A stretch of DNA of 53,062 nucleotides from Pseudonocardiales bacterium (GCA_019247305.1 JAFAPC010000087.1:1-53062); one strand, 5' to 3'. Counted from the stretch's first letter, positions 10,282 to 19,021 are shown. Translations and numbers: made by a program. Notes: generated by a model not told the origin, from the letters alone.

Positions 10282-10843
10282 CTAGTAAGTGGGGCGGCCC
10301 ATCCACCAGTTGCCGGGTGCGTCCGGGTCTGTACTGGACCAGTACTCGATAGTCGCCCGGATGAACTCCTCGGCGGACAGCAGCCCGTCACCGTCGGTGT
10401 CGAGATGGGCGAAAGCCTCGTTGGCCTCGGCCTCGGTCAGGCCGGGGAAAGTGGCCACGCTGAAACGCCAGAAACTCTGTGGGGCTGAGCTGGCCGTCGT
10501 GGTTGATGTCGGCGAGGGCCAGGAACGCCTCGGCTAACGCGCCTACGGTGGCCCGCGCGGCGGCTGGGTCGGCGGCCAGGGTGCTCGTGGACGTCAGGAA
10601 CTGCTCCTTGGAGATCGCGGCACCGCCACCGGGAATGTGCGGCAGGTGGAGGTCACGCCAGATCCGCAGGTAAGCCTCGATGATCCGCTGCTCGGCTGGC
10701 GAACCCGGGGCGTGACCGAGCGAGGCGGCAGCCCGCTGGCCCATCAACACATGGTCATGCTCGGTGAGCTGACCGTCCCCGTCCGCGTCCAGGTGGTCGA
10801 ACCCATGACTAATCTTGGCGGTCAACAGGTCAGGAATAGCCAC
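10282..10843 (-). pseudogene. EF-hand calcium-binding protein with an internal frameshift
   Basis: Small cytosolic protein family with calcium-binding EF hands. From GTG 10843 (GGAGG five bases upstream) the first frame encodes loops DADGDGQLTEHD and DINHDGQLSPTE. It then leaves the family pattern near 10465 and ends at 10388 in an arginine-rich tail. The neighbouring frame continues correctly: LTEAEANEAFAHL, then the loop DTDGDGLLSAEE, then a conserved aromatic tail (NWWMGRPTY) ending in TAG at 10282. One base gained or lost at about 10455-10470 explains this. It is either a recent mutation or a sequencing error; the rest of the protein is intact. The calcium sensor role is known only by family. 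Confidence 0.8.
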
Positions 10844-11064
10844 AGACCCCTCCACGGATCCCCGGGCATCGACAAACCTGATCATAGCGGAGCGGACCCG
10901 CGGCCACCACCACGCCACCGCGCTTGTTCGACCCACCCCCGCCGACGCGGCTGACTAGTGGCCAGCTATGGGCGCTGGTGGAGAACCAGTGTTTACTGCC
11001 CGGTGAAGTCGGGTAACTGATTGCAACCACACCCGAAGCTGTAGAGGCTGTAGAGGAACTGGAG

Positions 11065-11532
11065 ATGGTTCGAGTATCCAGCACGCCGATTACCCATGCG
11101 GTTAAGACCGTTGCCGGCGGGCTCCTCGGAGCCGCTGCGCTGCTGCTCGCCGGCGCTGCGGGCGCCTCCGCCGCGCCGAGCAGCGCGCCGTGCATCTTGG
11201 CGGCCCGCGCCTGCGTCGACTTGTCGAGCCAACAAGCGTGGCTGATGCGAGACGGCAATGTTACCTACGGGCCTGTCCCAGTAGCTACCGGCAAGGCCAG
11301 CGCACCGACCGATCCGGGCACCTTCCACGTGTTTTGGAAAGATCTTCACCACCGCAGCAGCGCGTTCCACAACGCCCCGATGCCCTACTCGGTGTTCTTC
11401 AACGGCGGTGACGCCTTCCATGAGGACAGTGTGGCGGTCCGCTCCAACGGCTGCGTGCACCTGACACGCAGCGCCGCACAGTCTTTCTACAACACCCTGC
11501 ACGTCGGCGACGTGGTCCAGGTCGTCCCCTAA
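11065..11532 (+). CDS. secreted L,D-transpeptidase (YkuD domain)
   Basis: Cell-wall enzyme family that forms 3-3 peptidoglycan cross-links or attaches ligands, acting outside the membrane. The protein has 155 residues. Residues 1-37 form a signal peptide with an Ala-rich hydrophobic core and an ASA-type cleavage site. The YkuD catalytic motif is at 119-132: His119, then SNGCVHL with the nucleophile Cys130. Length fits the minimal one-domain group. Start ATG 11065 has GAGG eight bases upstream. It is convergent with the hepT gene and divergent from the EF-hand gene. An extra Cys pair (43 and 50) near the mature N-terminus could form a disulfide. Confidence 0.9.
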   Translation: MVRVSSTPITHAVKTVAGGLLGAAALLLAGAAGASAAPSSAPCILAARACVDLSSQQAWLMRDGNVTYGPVPVATGKASAPTDPGTFHVFWKDLHHRSSAFHNAPMPYSVFFNGGDAFHEDSVAVRSNGCVHLTRSAAQSFYNTLHVGDVVQVVP

Positions 11533-11566
11533 CGGCGCTGCGCTGCCAGACAGACAACCTGAATCG

Positions 11567-12034
11567 TCACGTATCCCCGCTGGGCTCGGAGGTGCCTGCG
11601 GCGTGGCTGCGGAGCCACCGCGCGACGTGCCGCACGTACTGGTCGTACTGCTCCAGGGCAAGCGGGATAGCTGCGGACACCTTGCCGTGGTCGACCTGGA
11701 GGTAGTCGTGCACGAGCACGTTGCGCATGCCGACGGACGGGCGCAGCGCCGTGGCAAGGCCCCACTCCAGAATCCCGGCTCGCGCGACTTCGTCGAATGA
11801 GTCGGCATAGCTACCCGGCGAGCGGCCAAGCAGTGCTGCCACGATGTGGACATTGATTGATCCAGCAAGTTCCACGATCTGGCTGAGCACGCGCTCAACG
11901 ACGTGCCGGGTCAGTCGGTCGCGCCGCAGTCGCTCGGCGTCCACTTCGCCGATCTCAACGAGATCCGCAAGCAGCAGTTGGATCTCACGCAGCCGTTCGT
12001 GGATGAGAGCTGGGTCAAGCCGGCGCGGCGTCAT
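11567..12034 (-). CDS. hepT: HEPN-domain toxin (HepT, DUF86)
   Basis: Putative toxin RNase of the HepT-MntA type II toxin-antitoxin family. The 155-residue helical protein has the HEPN signature RNVLVHDY (R-x4-H followed by Tyr). In characterised pairs that Tyr is AMPylated by the partner MntA, which silences the toxin. Start ATG 12034 overlaps the stop of the upstream mntA by four bases (ATGA), the usual coupled layout. The open frame extends upstream, but that stretch is the mntA gene. The pair lies downstream of the TIR-NB-ARC and DapA-like genes on the same strand. Confidence 0.88.
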   Translation of the reverse strand: MTPRRLDPALIHERLREIQLLLADLVEIGEVDAERLRRDRLTRHVVERVLSQIVELAGSINVHIVAALLGRSPGSYADSFDEVARAGILEWGLATALRPSVGMRNVLVHDYLQVDHGKVSAAIPLALEQYDQYVRHVARWLRSHAAGTSEPSGDT

Positions 12035-12450
12035 CCGGCCAGTAGTTCCAGGCTCAGCCGGCGCAGCCACTCGGTGTCTAGCCGCTCCATGACAGCGGCG
12101 GTCGACGCTCGGGCCCATATGCCGGGCTCGCTCTCATAGAGAACGACCGAGCCCACCAGGGCACGTTCCCGCAATAGCGGCCCGGCGGCATTGAGGTGGG
12201 CCACATCCACCTCCTCAAGCCCCACGAGCTCGATCACGTCGGTGACGAACCCGAACAGGTCGAAATCAGCGCCGTGCTCGGTCAAGACTCCGATGTCGAG
12301 GTCACGCGGATCTGGCTCACCCCGGCCGGCGCTGCCGAATACCGCGAGCAGGTTGACGTGCCACCGCTGGCACAGCGCGCGCAGCTCACCGGAGCGGGCC
12401 GCAGCCCGCAGTCGCTCCAGCCCCTCGCTCGGTGTTCCCACGGCTGCCAT
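12031..12450 (-). CDS. mntA: MNT-domain nucleotidyltransferase antitoxin (MntA-like)
   Basis: Minimal nucleotidyltransferase expected to neutralise HepT by transferring AMP. The protein has 139 residues. The catalytic motif VFGSAGRGEP...DLDIGV has the GS pair and the DxD metal site, and a third acidic residue fits VDVAHL. Start ATG 12450 follows GAGGGG at a short spacing; the longer frame to 12549 has no support. It begins 92 bases after the DapA-like stop on the same strand, so readthrough from that operon is possible. Its stop overlaps the hepT start. Confidence 0.87.
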   Translation of the reverse strand: MAAVGTPSEGLERLRAAARSGELRALCQRWHVNLLAVFGSAGRGEPDPRDLDIGVLTEHGADFDLFGFVTDVIELVGLEEVDVAHLNAAGPLLRERALVGSVVLYESEPGIWARASTAAVMERLDTEWLRRLSLELLAG

Positions 12451-12541
12451 TGTCCCCTCGTCTGACCGCCGTGTTGCCCACGGCTCACCGACATGGTTCT
12501 CCGGCGAGCAGCCCTGGCGCGCACTGGTCCGACGATCCTGG

Positions 12542-13432
12542 TTAGGCATTGATCAGAGGCATCATTGTGCGCTGAAGGAAACTCCGGATTTCTGCGCACT
12601 GAGCGTCGGTGGCGCTCACCAGGGGCGGTCGCACGTATGGGGGGAAGCCAAAAAGCCGAGCGGCGAGTGCGGCTTTCGTAAACGCGATCTCGGTCAACGG
12701 CGAGGCGTGACGGGCGTCGGTCCACTGGTCGAAGTCCGCTTGCAGCTGGTGCGCTCGATCACGATCGCCGCCCCGGACCGCCTCAGCAATGCGCAGGGGT
12801 AGTTCGACGACCGGGCCGCCGGCTCCGGTCACGAGGCCGTCGACGCCGATGTCCGGCAGATGTGCCCCAGCCCGGTCATCACCAACGAAGACCTGCATAT
12901 CTGGCCTCGCGGCCTTGAACCCCCGGGTGACGGCGCGGTCATGCCCAGAGTCTTTCACACCTTTTAGCTGCGGAAATTCGGCGGCGAGCCGCGAGACGAG
13001 CGATGGCGTGAGGTCAGTCTGCGCATGCCGGGGGAAGTTGTAGAGCAGCTGGGGAAGATCCGAGTGGAGCAGGAGCTGCCGGAAGTAGGCGCAGAGACCC
13101 TCCTGGGGCGGGGACGCGAAGAAGTAGGGAGAAATGGCTGCCAGGTAGTCGGCGTGCGGCCGCGCCTGATCCAGGAGATTAAGCGCATCGCCGATCGCGG
13201 CCGATCCCACGTGGGCGATGAGCTGTCCGGGCCAGTGCTCGCGGCAGACTTCCAGGACGACACCGCGCTCGTGCGCGGTCATGTTGAAGAACTCACCGGT
13301 CGTCCCGTTGACGAGGATGGCTTTGACCCCCGCAGCGGACAGCAGCGCCAGGTAGCTCCGCAGCGCGCCTTTGTCCACGGCTCCCTGGGCGGTGAAGGGC
13401 GTGACGACCGCGACGATGGGGGCGTGGATCAC
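12542..13432 (-). CDS. DapA/NanA-family aldolase (dihydrodipicolinate synthase-like)
   Basis: Class I aldolase family that condenses or cleaves pyruvate adducts through a lysine Schiff base. The protein has 296 residues and is a full TIM barrel. TTGE at 44-47 binds the pyruvate carboxylate, Tyr131 sits in YNFP, and the Schiff-base Lys160 is in GVKDSG. It begins with GTG 13432 that overlaps the stop of the TPR part of the STAND gene by four bases, so the two are coupled. That context is odd for a metabolic enzyme: no lysine or sialic acid genes are near. The family call is firm; substrate and role next to a TIR-NB-ARC gene are unknown. Confidence 0.88.
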   Translation of the reverse strand: MIHAPIVAVVTPFTAQGAVDKGALRSYLALLSAAGVKAILVNGTTGEFFNMTAHERGVVLEVCREHWPGQLIAHVGSAAIGDALNLLDQARPHADYLAAISPYFFASPPQEGLCAYFRQLLLHSDLPQLLYNFPRHAQTDLTPSLVSRLAAEFPQLKGVKDSGHDRAVTRGFKAARPDMQVFVGDDRAGAHLPDIGVDGLVTGAGGPVVELPLRIAEAVRGGDRDRAHQLQADFDQWTDARHASPLTEIAFTKAALAARLFGFPPYVRPPLVSATDAQCAEIRSFLQRTMMPLINA

Positions 13433-16051
13433 CCGGTTACCTCCAGACAGCCGTGGAAGACGCTTCCCTTCTTCTCAGCCGGCCATCGCCGGCTCTCCTC
13501 GACGCTGAGGCTGCGTCCCGTGAGCTCCTCGAACTCCGCCCGAGCCTGCATCAGGTGGGGACTGTCCCAGCCGAGTTGGCGAGCGATCAATCGCCGAAGG
13601 CTCACCAAGATCCTATTGAGCGGGCAGGACAGGGCGGTGAACGCAGCCTCCGCATCCGCATAGGCGGTGTCGGCGTCAGCGAACTGGCCCCGCGCCACGG
13701 CGAGATCCCCCACGGTCATCAGGGCATTGGCGGCGCCCAACCCGTCATCGATCTGGTCGTAGATTTCTGCCGCGTCCTGGGTTCGCCCCTGCGCGCTGGC
13801 GAAGTCTGCCCGCATCAGATCGGTCTTGGCGAGCCCCAGCAGGGCATTGGCCTGCCCCTGCATATCACCGATCCGCTGGCTGATCCGCAGGGCCTGGTCA
13901 TAGTCCATCCGGGCCCCCTCGACGTCGCAGCGTGCCAGCCGCGTCTCCCCCAGGCTGTGCGCGGTGTTCGTCCGGCCCACCCACCCATCAGGCACCGATT
14001 CGAACGCGCGGCGCGCCTCGGTGTACCGGGTGATGGCCCGATCCCAGTCTCCGGTGACGCGGGCAAGGTCGGCCAGGCACTCAAGGGCATCACCTCGGGC
14101 GAGCGGGTTCTCACCGAGCTGCTCATGGAGTCGCAAACCGATCCGGTAGTGCTCGGCGGCATCGTCGTAGGCGCCCATGAGCCGAAGGACGTCCCCGATC
14201 CGCAGCCGGCAGACCGCTTCCCGACCGGGGCAGGACTGCCTGGAGAAGACCCCTAGCGCATCCTGGTAGGCGCGAAGCGCGGCGGGCAGCCGCGCGCCCG
14301 GCCCGGAGCAGGTGGCCGCGCTCCTCGATCAGGGTGCCGTCCAGGACGCTTCCGCTGCGCACCGCAGCCAGCGCCTTGTCCAGGTAGTCGAGTCCTTCCT
14401 GGATGCGTCCGGTCGCCCGGAACACCAGGCAGGCCGCGGCGACGAGCTCGATGGCGGGCTCGACCGTCGTCGGCACGCGGAGCCCGTCATCCACCAGAGC
14501 TCCGACGTTGGCCAGGTTCTGCGCCAGGCGGTCCCACTCGGAGCTGCCCTCGAGTTGGTAGGCGTTCGTCAGCCGCTCCTGGAGGTGGCCTCGGTGCGCG
14601 TCGATGGCTGCGAGCAGGAGCGGGCCCGCCTCCTTCGCGACACGCGCCCGCACGAACTCGCGAATCGGCGCCAGGACGCGAAGGTGCGCCCCAGTCTTCT
14701 CCACCAGCGACTTGCGCACGAGTTCGGCGGTGTTCGGGACCAGGGCGACATCGCCGGGAAGAATCTCCCCGAGGAGTTCGGTGCTTACCCCGGCGGGATG
14801 CAACGAGAGCGCGTGCAGGATCCGCCGCGAGTCAGCGCTCAGCGTGTCGAAGGACAGCGAGACTGACACATCAACGCTTGAGGTCGCATCCGGGGAATTG
14901 AAGCCCGGAAGACTGAGCAGGGCGCTGCGCGAGCGTTGCCACTGCCGCAGGAAGGTGGTGACCGAGACCTCGCTGAGCCACGCCGCGCTGACGACCAAGG
15001 CGAGCGGAAGGCCGTCGGCCACCGCGTGCACCTGCGCTATCGCCTCGCGATCCTCGGCGGTCAGCGACGCGGCGTGAGCGCGCAGGAGCGCCTCGAGGAG
15101 ATCTTCCGCGTCCGGTGGCGGGAGCGGGCCGACGCGGACGATCGACTCCACACCGTTGATCCCCAGGCGTTCCCGAGACGTCGCCAGGAGGCGACAGCAG
15201 CGGCATCGGTTGACGAGCTCGCGCAGGGATCGTCGGAAGTCCTCCGCGTCGACGGCCAGCGCCGTCTCCGCGTTGTCCAGCACGAGCACCGCATCGGTGT
15301 CACCGAGGGCCTGGAGCGTCTGCTCCCAGGTGGCCGCCGGGTCAGCGCCGAGCGCCGTGGCCACCGTCGTGGCCAGCGAACTCCGCACGCTGAGAGCGGA
15401 AAGGTCCACGTAGGCCACGGTGCTCGCGTCCAGATCGGTGGCCACCACCCGCGCGAGTTCGGTCTTGCCGGCTCCCGGCGGTCCGACGAGCGTCACGACG
15501 GGGAACTGGGCGAGCTGGCGGCGCACCTCGGCACGCTCGGCGGTTCGTCCGGTGAAGACGGCTACCGGTGCGGGGACTCGCGCCGGGCTTCTCCTGACCG
15601 TGGGGTGTCGTGGCCGATCGAGTTCCGGGCTCGCCGGTCGGCGCCGCAGCGCCAGCAACGCGGCCACCGCGTCCACCAGGCGCGCCAGGTGTGCCTCGAC
15701 CGGCGGTGGGAGGGCATGCAGCCAGTGTTGGCAGCTCAGGAAGTACTCAAGCGAGGGGCTCGGGTCGATGTCCGCGATGCGCAGCGGCACGAAGCTGACG
15801 TTGTGGGCCGCTGCTCGCTCCACCTCGCGCAGCACATGACCGGACCGGTTGGCGTCGTCGGAGACGACGACCACCATGACCTCGACGCCTTGGATGGCAG
15901 CGAGGATCGCCTCGCTGTAGGTGGCCCCGGGCAGGATGTTCCGCGGGGCAACCCAGCAACGGATACCCCCCCCCCGCTCAAGTTCGTGGACGATAGCGTC
16001 AGCCAGCACCCGATCCGCCGCGGAGTAGCTCACGAAGACGTCATACGTCAT
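13429..16051 (-). pseudogene. TIR-NB-ARC-TPR STAND protein, frameshifted near 14300
   Basis: Large signalling NTPase typical of bacterial conflict systems. Frame one (16051 to about 14300) gives a TIR domain at residues 1-125, with CWVAPRNILPG and a likely catalytic Glu47 in YSEAIL. An NB-ARC module follows, with Walker A GPPGAGKT at 190-197 and Walker B VLVLDN at 255-260. The TPR part continues in a second frame from about 14300 to 13429. That frame reads back without a stop through AALRAYQDALGVF and on into repeats. The two halves fit end to end near GHLLRAGR / RLPAALRAY, and total length is 3n+1, so one extra base explains it. It may be a true mutation, a sequencing error in a GC run (gccgggcgcgcgg), or programmed shifting. 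Start ATG 16051 has GAGGA nine bases upstream. TIR domains of this type often cleave NAD or make cyclic ADP-ribose. Confidence 0.85.
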
Positions 16052-16110
16052 CCGGATGTGTCCTCATCGTCAGGATCATTCCAGGTCGTTGGCTCCGCAG
16101 AGTTCTGTGC

Positions 16111-16138
16111 TCATCTGTTCTCATCTGTGCTCAGATGA
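16111..16138. promoter_or_regulatory. possible operator between TIR gene and yciI gene
   Basis: A tcatctg copy at 16111-16117 is followed by an inverted pair tcatctg (16121-16127) and cagatga (16132-16138) with a four-base spacer. It lies 60 bases upstream of the TIR-NB-ARC start and upstream of the divergent yciI-like gene. This is the layout of a repressor site. The binding protein is unknown; the broken XRE gene nearby is one candidate. Confidence 0.35.
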
Positions 16139-16264
16139 CAGCGCTCAGTATGACACCATGGTCACGGCACCCCGGCGCTGCCGCCCATCGCGCCGGGGTG
16201 CTCATCGCCAAGGGGTTCCTCAGCGATCATGTCCAGTCAGATGATCTCCAGCAAGGATGACGAC

Positions 16265-16561
16265 ATGCAGTTCATGCTGCTCGGCTACGACGGCAAAGAC
16301 GACGACGCCCTCAGCCGGCGCCTCGCGGTACGCGACCAACACCTCGCGGTGGGAGATCAGCTCGTCGCCGACGGCAAGCTGCTCTTCGCGACCGCGATCC
16401 TCGACGCCGACGGCACGATGATCGGATCAATGCTGGTCTTGGAGTTTCCGTCCCGCGCTGAGTTAGACGACTGGCTGGAGACTGAACCTTACGTCACCGG
16501 TGACGTCTGGCGAGAAATCGACATCCACCCGGTCAAGGTTGGCCCGTCATTCATCCGATGA
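16265..16561 (+). CDS. YciI-like (YCII domain) protein
   Basis: Small dimeric fold of about 100 residues related to EthD and muconolactone isomerase; cellular role is generally unknown. The 98-residue protein starts at ATG 16265 (AAGGA upstream) with MQFMLLGYDG. The typical conserved end DDWLETEPYVTGDVW...VGPSFI follows; the family's His-Asp dyad region lies near residues 20-30 (RDQHL). It is divergent from the TIR-NB-ARC gene and sits just before a perfect palindrome. Confidence 0.85.
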   Translation: MQFMLLGYDGKDDDALSRRLAVRDQHLAVGDQLVADGKLLFATAILDADGTMIGSMLVLEFPSRAELDDWLETEPYVTGDVWREIDIHPVKVGPSFIR

Positions 16562-16664
16562 CACCAAGGATGGTGACGAGGCAACAGTGAGGCGTGGCCT
16601 CGGACCGCCTAGCAGGGCGGCTGAGTTGGGCTGGGCTGGGGGTATTGGGACGCAGGGACACCAT

Positions 16665-16725
16665 GATCACTGTTTATGTGACAAAACCGACAGATTCTGT
16701 CGGTTTTGTCACATAAACAGTGATC
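16665..16725. repeat. perfect 30-bp inverted repeat with a one-base centre
   Basis: Left arm 16665-16694 (gatcactgtttatgtgac...) is the exact reverse complement of right arm 16696-16725, with a single t at 16695 between them. It is AT-rich compared with both flanks and the match stops abruptly at both ends. It could be a very strong hairpin or terminator behind the yciI gene, a fused pair of insertion-element ends, or a recombination site. A short frame of 39 codons (16739-16858) follows; I cannot assign it. Confidence 0.9.
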
Positions 16726-16885
16726 TCTCTGGGTGGTCATGATCGACACACCGCCGCCGCCCGCCATCGGCCGGGTCACTCCCGAGTGGCTGGTCATCAA
16801 ACTGAGTCCGCCGCAGGAAGACGTGACTCACACGTCGACGTTGCCGGGACCTAGTTGATCTAGGAGCGTGGGAGCCTAACGTTCG

Positions 16886-17643
16886 TCATACTGCTACTAA
16901 TCCTCGCGCCTGCGCCAAGAAGTCTCCTACTGCCGGGACCTTCGCGTGTGGCTTCATCTGGCGGTGGAGGTCGCGCAGGAGGCTCGTGCCGAGGGTTGAA
17001 TCCAGGTTCTGGGACAATTCCAGTGCTGCTAGACCGTGTCGGGCAGCGGCATCGAGGTCGCGCTGCGGTCCCGGATGAGCGAGGGCCTCGGCGAGATGGA
17101 TCGAGAAAACCACCCGCTCACGGATGAAAGATTCATTGAAGAGGGAGATACCGTCTTCGAGCAGGGTGACCGCCTGGTCGGCTTTCCCCAGTTGCAGCAG
17201 ACAGCAGCCGGCGCCAGCCGTGACTGTCGCCGGCCCGACCCAATACAGGTAGGAGGGTTCGTCCCCAGGCTGGAGGTGTTCAACATGGGTGCGGGTCTTC
17301 GAGATCGCCGCCGCACAGCCTGCGGAATCCCCCAGGATCGCCAAGGCCTCCGCCTGCCTGCTGTAGAGCGCGGTCAGCAGGCTTGCCGTTTCCCGACCCC
17401 GCACGCCGAGCACCGCAGTCTCCACGAGGGTGACGGCCTCCCGGGGGTGGCCCTCGCGCGCGGCCAGATTGGCCATCGACCCGAGGACATGGGCGCCCAA
17501 AGGGCGGTCATCAGCGCTCAGGTCTCACCCCGCTCCCAACGCCCCACCGTGGTCGGCTCCACCCCCACAAACCGCGCCAGCGTCTCCTGAGTGTGCCCCA
17601 CAACCTCACGACGCTCCGCAAAAGCACGACGCTTCCCAGTCAC
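16886..17643 (-). pseudogene. XRE-TPR transcriptional regulator, internally deleted
   Basis: The minus strand starts with GTG 17643 and encodes an XRE-type helix-turn-helix (GHTQETLARFVGVEPTTVGRWERGET). It then meets TGA at about 17523. Only the C-terminal TPR half resumes at 17500 in an open frame (VLGSMANLAAREGHPREAV to RGLVAV). Complete relatives have about 400 residues, so roughly the middle 150-200 are gone. The last 35 residues (HAKVPAVGDFLAQARGL) nearly repeat the fragment at 18753-18914, showing that two related genes decayed here. Confidence 0.8.
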
Positions 17644-18049
17644 AGTCCCCAGCTCCCCCAAGGCGGATCAATCCAGTACGTGATCGGCACACTAGTTCAC
17701 CAGCGCGATCACCACACCGAACCGCGGCTCGATGATCTGGGAGTGTGCTGAGTCTGTGCTCAGTCCGCCCTTGGGCCACCCGGATTGACTTTCCCCTGCG
17801 GCCCCAGGGTCGGGTTGACCACAGCACTGGTGCGCTCCTCATGTCGGGACGTCTCCCCTCCGTCCCCACCAGTCACCGTCCCCGACCCGGGGTGCCGCCC
17901 CAGCAAGACCCCACCCAGACATGCCGACGGGGAACGGTGGCGGCGTGGAGCGGGTCGTTAAGCCGATCAAAGCCTGCCCGGTGACCCCACGATGTGACTG
18001 CGTCCGAATCGTCTCGATCTTGCAAAAATGATCTTTATCCGGTGGGTGC
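17644..18049. other. spacer without a recognisable gene
   Basis: About 400 bases between the broken XRE gene and the RelE-like toxin. A 36-codon frame from 17922 (MPTGNGGGVERV...) follows a Pro-rich stretch. Its leader (ccccagcaagaccccaccca) loosely resembles the leader of the small gene at 19022, so it may be another remnant of that module. A tgtgctgag/tgtgctcag pair near 17743-17763 could be an operator for the XRE gene. Nothing else stands out. Confidence 0.35.
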
Positions 18050-18301
18050 TTACGGCTCGATCGCGGTGATCCGCAACAGAATGATCCTCTTCTGCTCAGC
18101 GACCACCGCGTAGGTGATCAACCCGTAAGCGAAGCTGGTCCGGTAGTTGTCGAACTTTTCGTGGTACGTGCCGTACCGTGTCGGATCCAGATCCCGCTCC
18201 AGCTCGGCGACCCGCGCCATAACAGCTTGGCGCACCGTCGAGGTCAGCGAGTTGAACTGCTCTCTGGCGTACTCGACCCACTCGGTGTCGAAACGTGGCA
18301 A
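18050..18301 (-). CDS. RelE/ParE-like toxin
   Basis: An 83-residue protein with the RelE/ParE superfamily pattern: an N-terminal helical pair (WVEYAREQFNSL...VRQAVMARVAELERD) and a terminal beta-sheet (YRTSFAYGLITYAVVAEQKRIILLRI). Toxins of this fold cleave mRNA at the ribosome or poison gyrase; which applies here cannot be told. It starts with TTG 18301, ten bases after the stop of the DUF6247-like gene, with GAGG upstream. The order antitoxin then toxin on one strand fits a type II pair. Confidence 0.72.
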   Translation of the reverse strand: MPRFDTEWVEYAREQFNSLTSTVRQAVMARVAELERDLDPTRYGTYHEKFDNYRTSFAYGLITYAVVAEQKRIILLRITAIEP

Positions 18302-18310
18302 CTGGCGACG

Positions 18311-18679
18311 TCATGCCTCGAGGGCCGGCCGGTGGTAGGAGAACACCCACTCGTCGGTCACGTCCTTGCGATACACGTCGTGACTGCCGTCCGGCAGCAG
18401 GCGCCACTGCTCAACAATGTCAGATTCGTCACCAGCCTTGATCCTCATCCACGCCGCGTCGGCCTCCGGGTCCGGGTTGGCTTCGGCGATCGCGTACGCC
18501 CACCACCGATCGACCACCTCCGTGATCCTGGTGACGTCGAAGTCGACCTGGGCTTCGGCGATCGCGGCGTGGAACTCAGCCTCGAACCGGGTACCGGCCT
18601 GGGAATCGAGCAGGAGGAGGGCCTCGCGGACGGTCGGGCCGGTGCGGTCGATCCACGTGGTGACGGTGGGGGTAGCCAT
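18311..18679 (-). CDS. DUF6247-like protein, probable antitoxin partner
   Basis: A 122-residue acidic protein from ATG 18679. The segment AGTRFEAEFHAAIAEAQVDFDVTRITEVVDRWW is typical of actinobacterial DUF6247 proteins, which usually precede RelE/ParE-like toxins. The C-terminal 40 residues (VEQWRLLPDGSHDVYRKDVTDEW) extend beyond the core pattern I recognise. The open frame continues 18 codons upstream but lacks a ribosome site. Function as an antitoxin is inferred from position alone. Confidence 0.6.
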   Translation of the reverse strand: MATPTVTTWIDRTGPTVREALLLLDSQAGTRFEAEFHAAIAEAQVDFDVTRITEVVDRWWAYAIAEANPDPEADAAWMRIKAGDESDIVEQWRLLPDGSHDVYRKDVTDEWVFSYHRPALEA

Positions 18680-18752
18680 CACTGGATTATCCGGGGTACC
18701 GCACTGCCCGCCGACGCCGGCACGCCGACGCACCGCGTCGGTGCCGCCGCAA

Positions 18753-18914
18753 TCACGTCTCCATGGCGGTGTTTTTCACCGCCACAAGCCCTCGGGCTCG
18801 GTCCAGGAAGTCCCGGACCTCGGGGACTTTGGCGTGGGGTTTCAGATCGTGGTGCAGGTCGCGGAGATAAGCCCGTGCGGTGGTGGAATCCAGGCTCTCG
18901 GCCAAGTCGAGGGG
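18753..18914 (-). pseudogene. C-terminal fragment of a second XRE-TPR regulator
   Basis: Reading from an in-frame TAG just above 18914 to the stop at 18753, the minus strand encodes LDLAESLDST...YLRDLHHDLKPHAKVPEVRDFLDRARGLVAV. This aligns closely with the end of the broken regulator at 16886-17643. The rest of the gene is absent. It is a decayed paralogue or a duplicated end produced by recombination. Confidence 0.7.
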
Positions 18915-19021
18915 CTAGTACGTCCCCGTACTGGAACGCCTCCCCCTGCTTGCACCAACCCGGCGTTCCCGATCCTGGGTGCCACCCCGAGGAAGACGTC
19001 ACACAGACAGGCGGAAACCAC

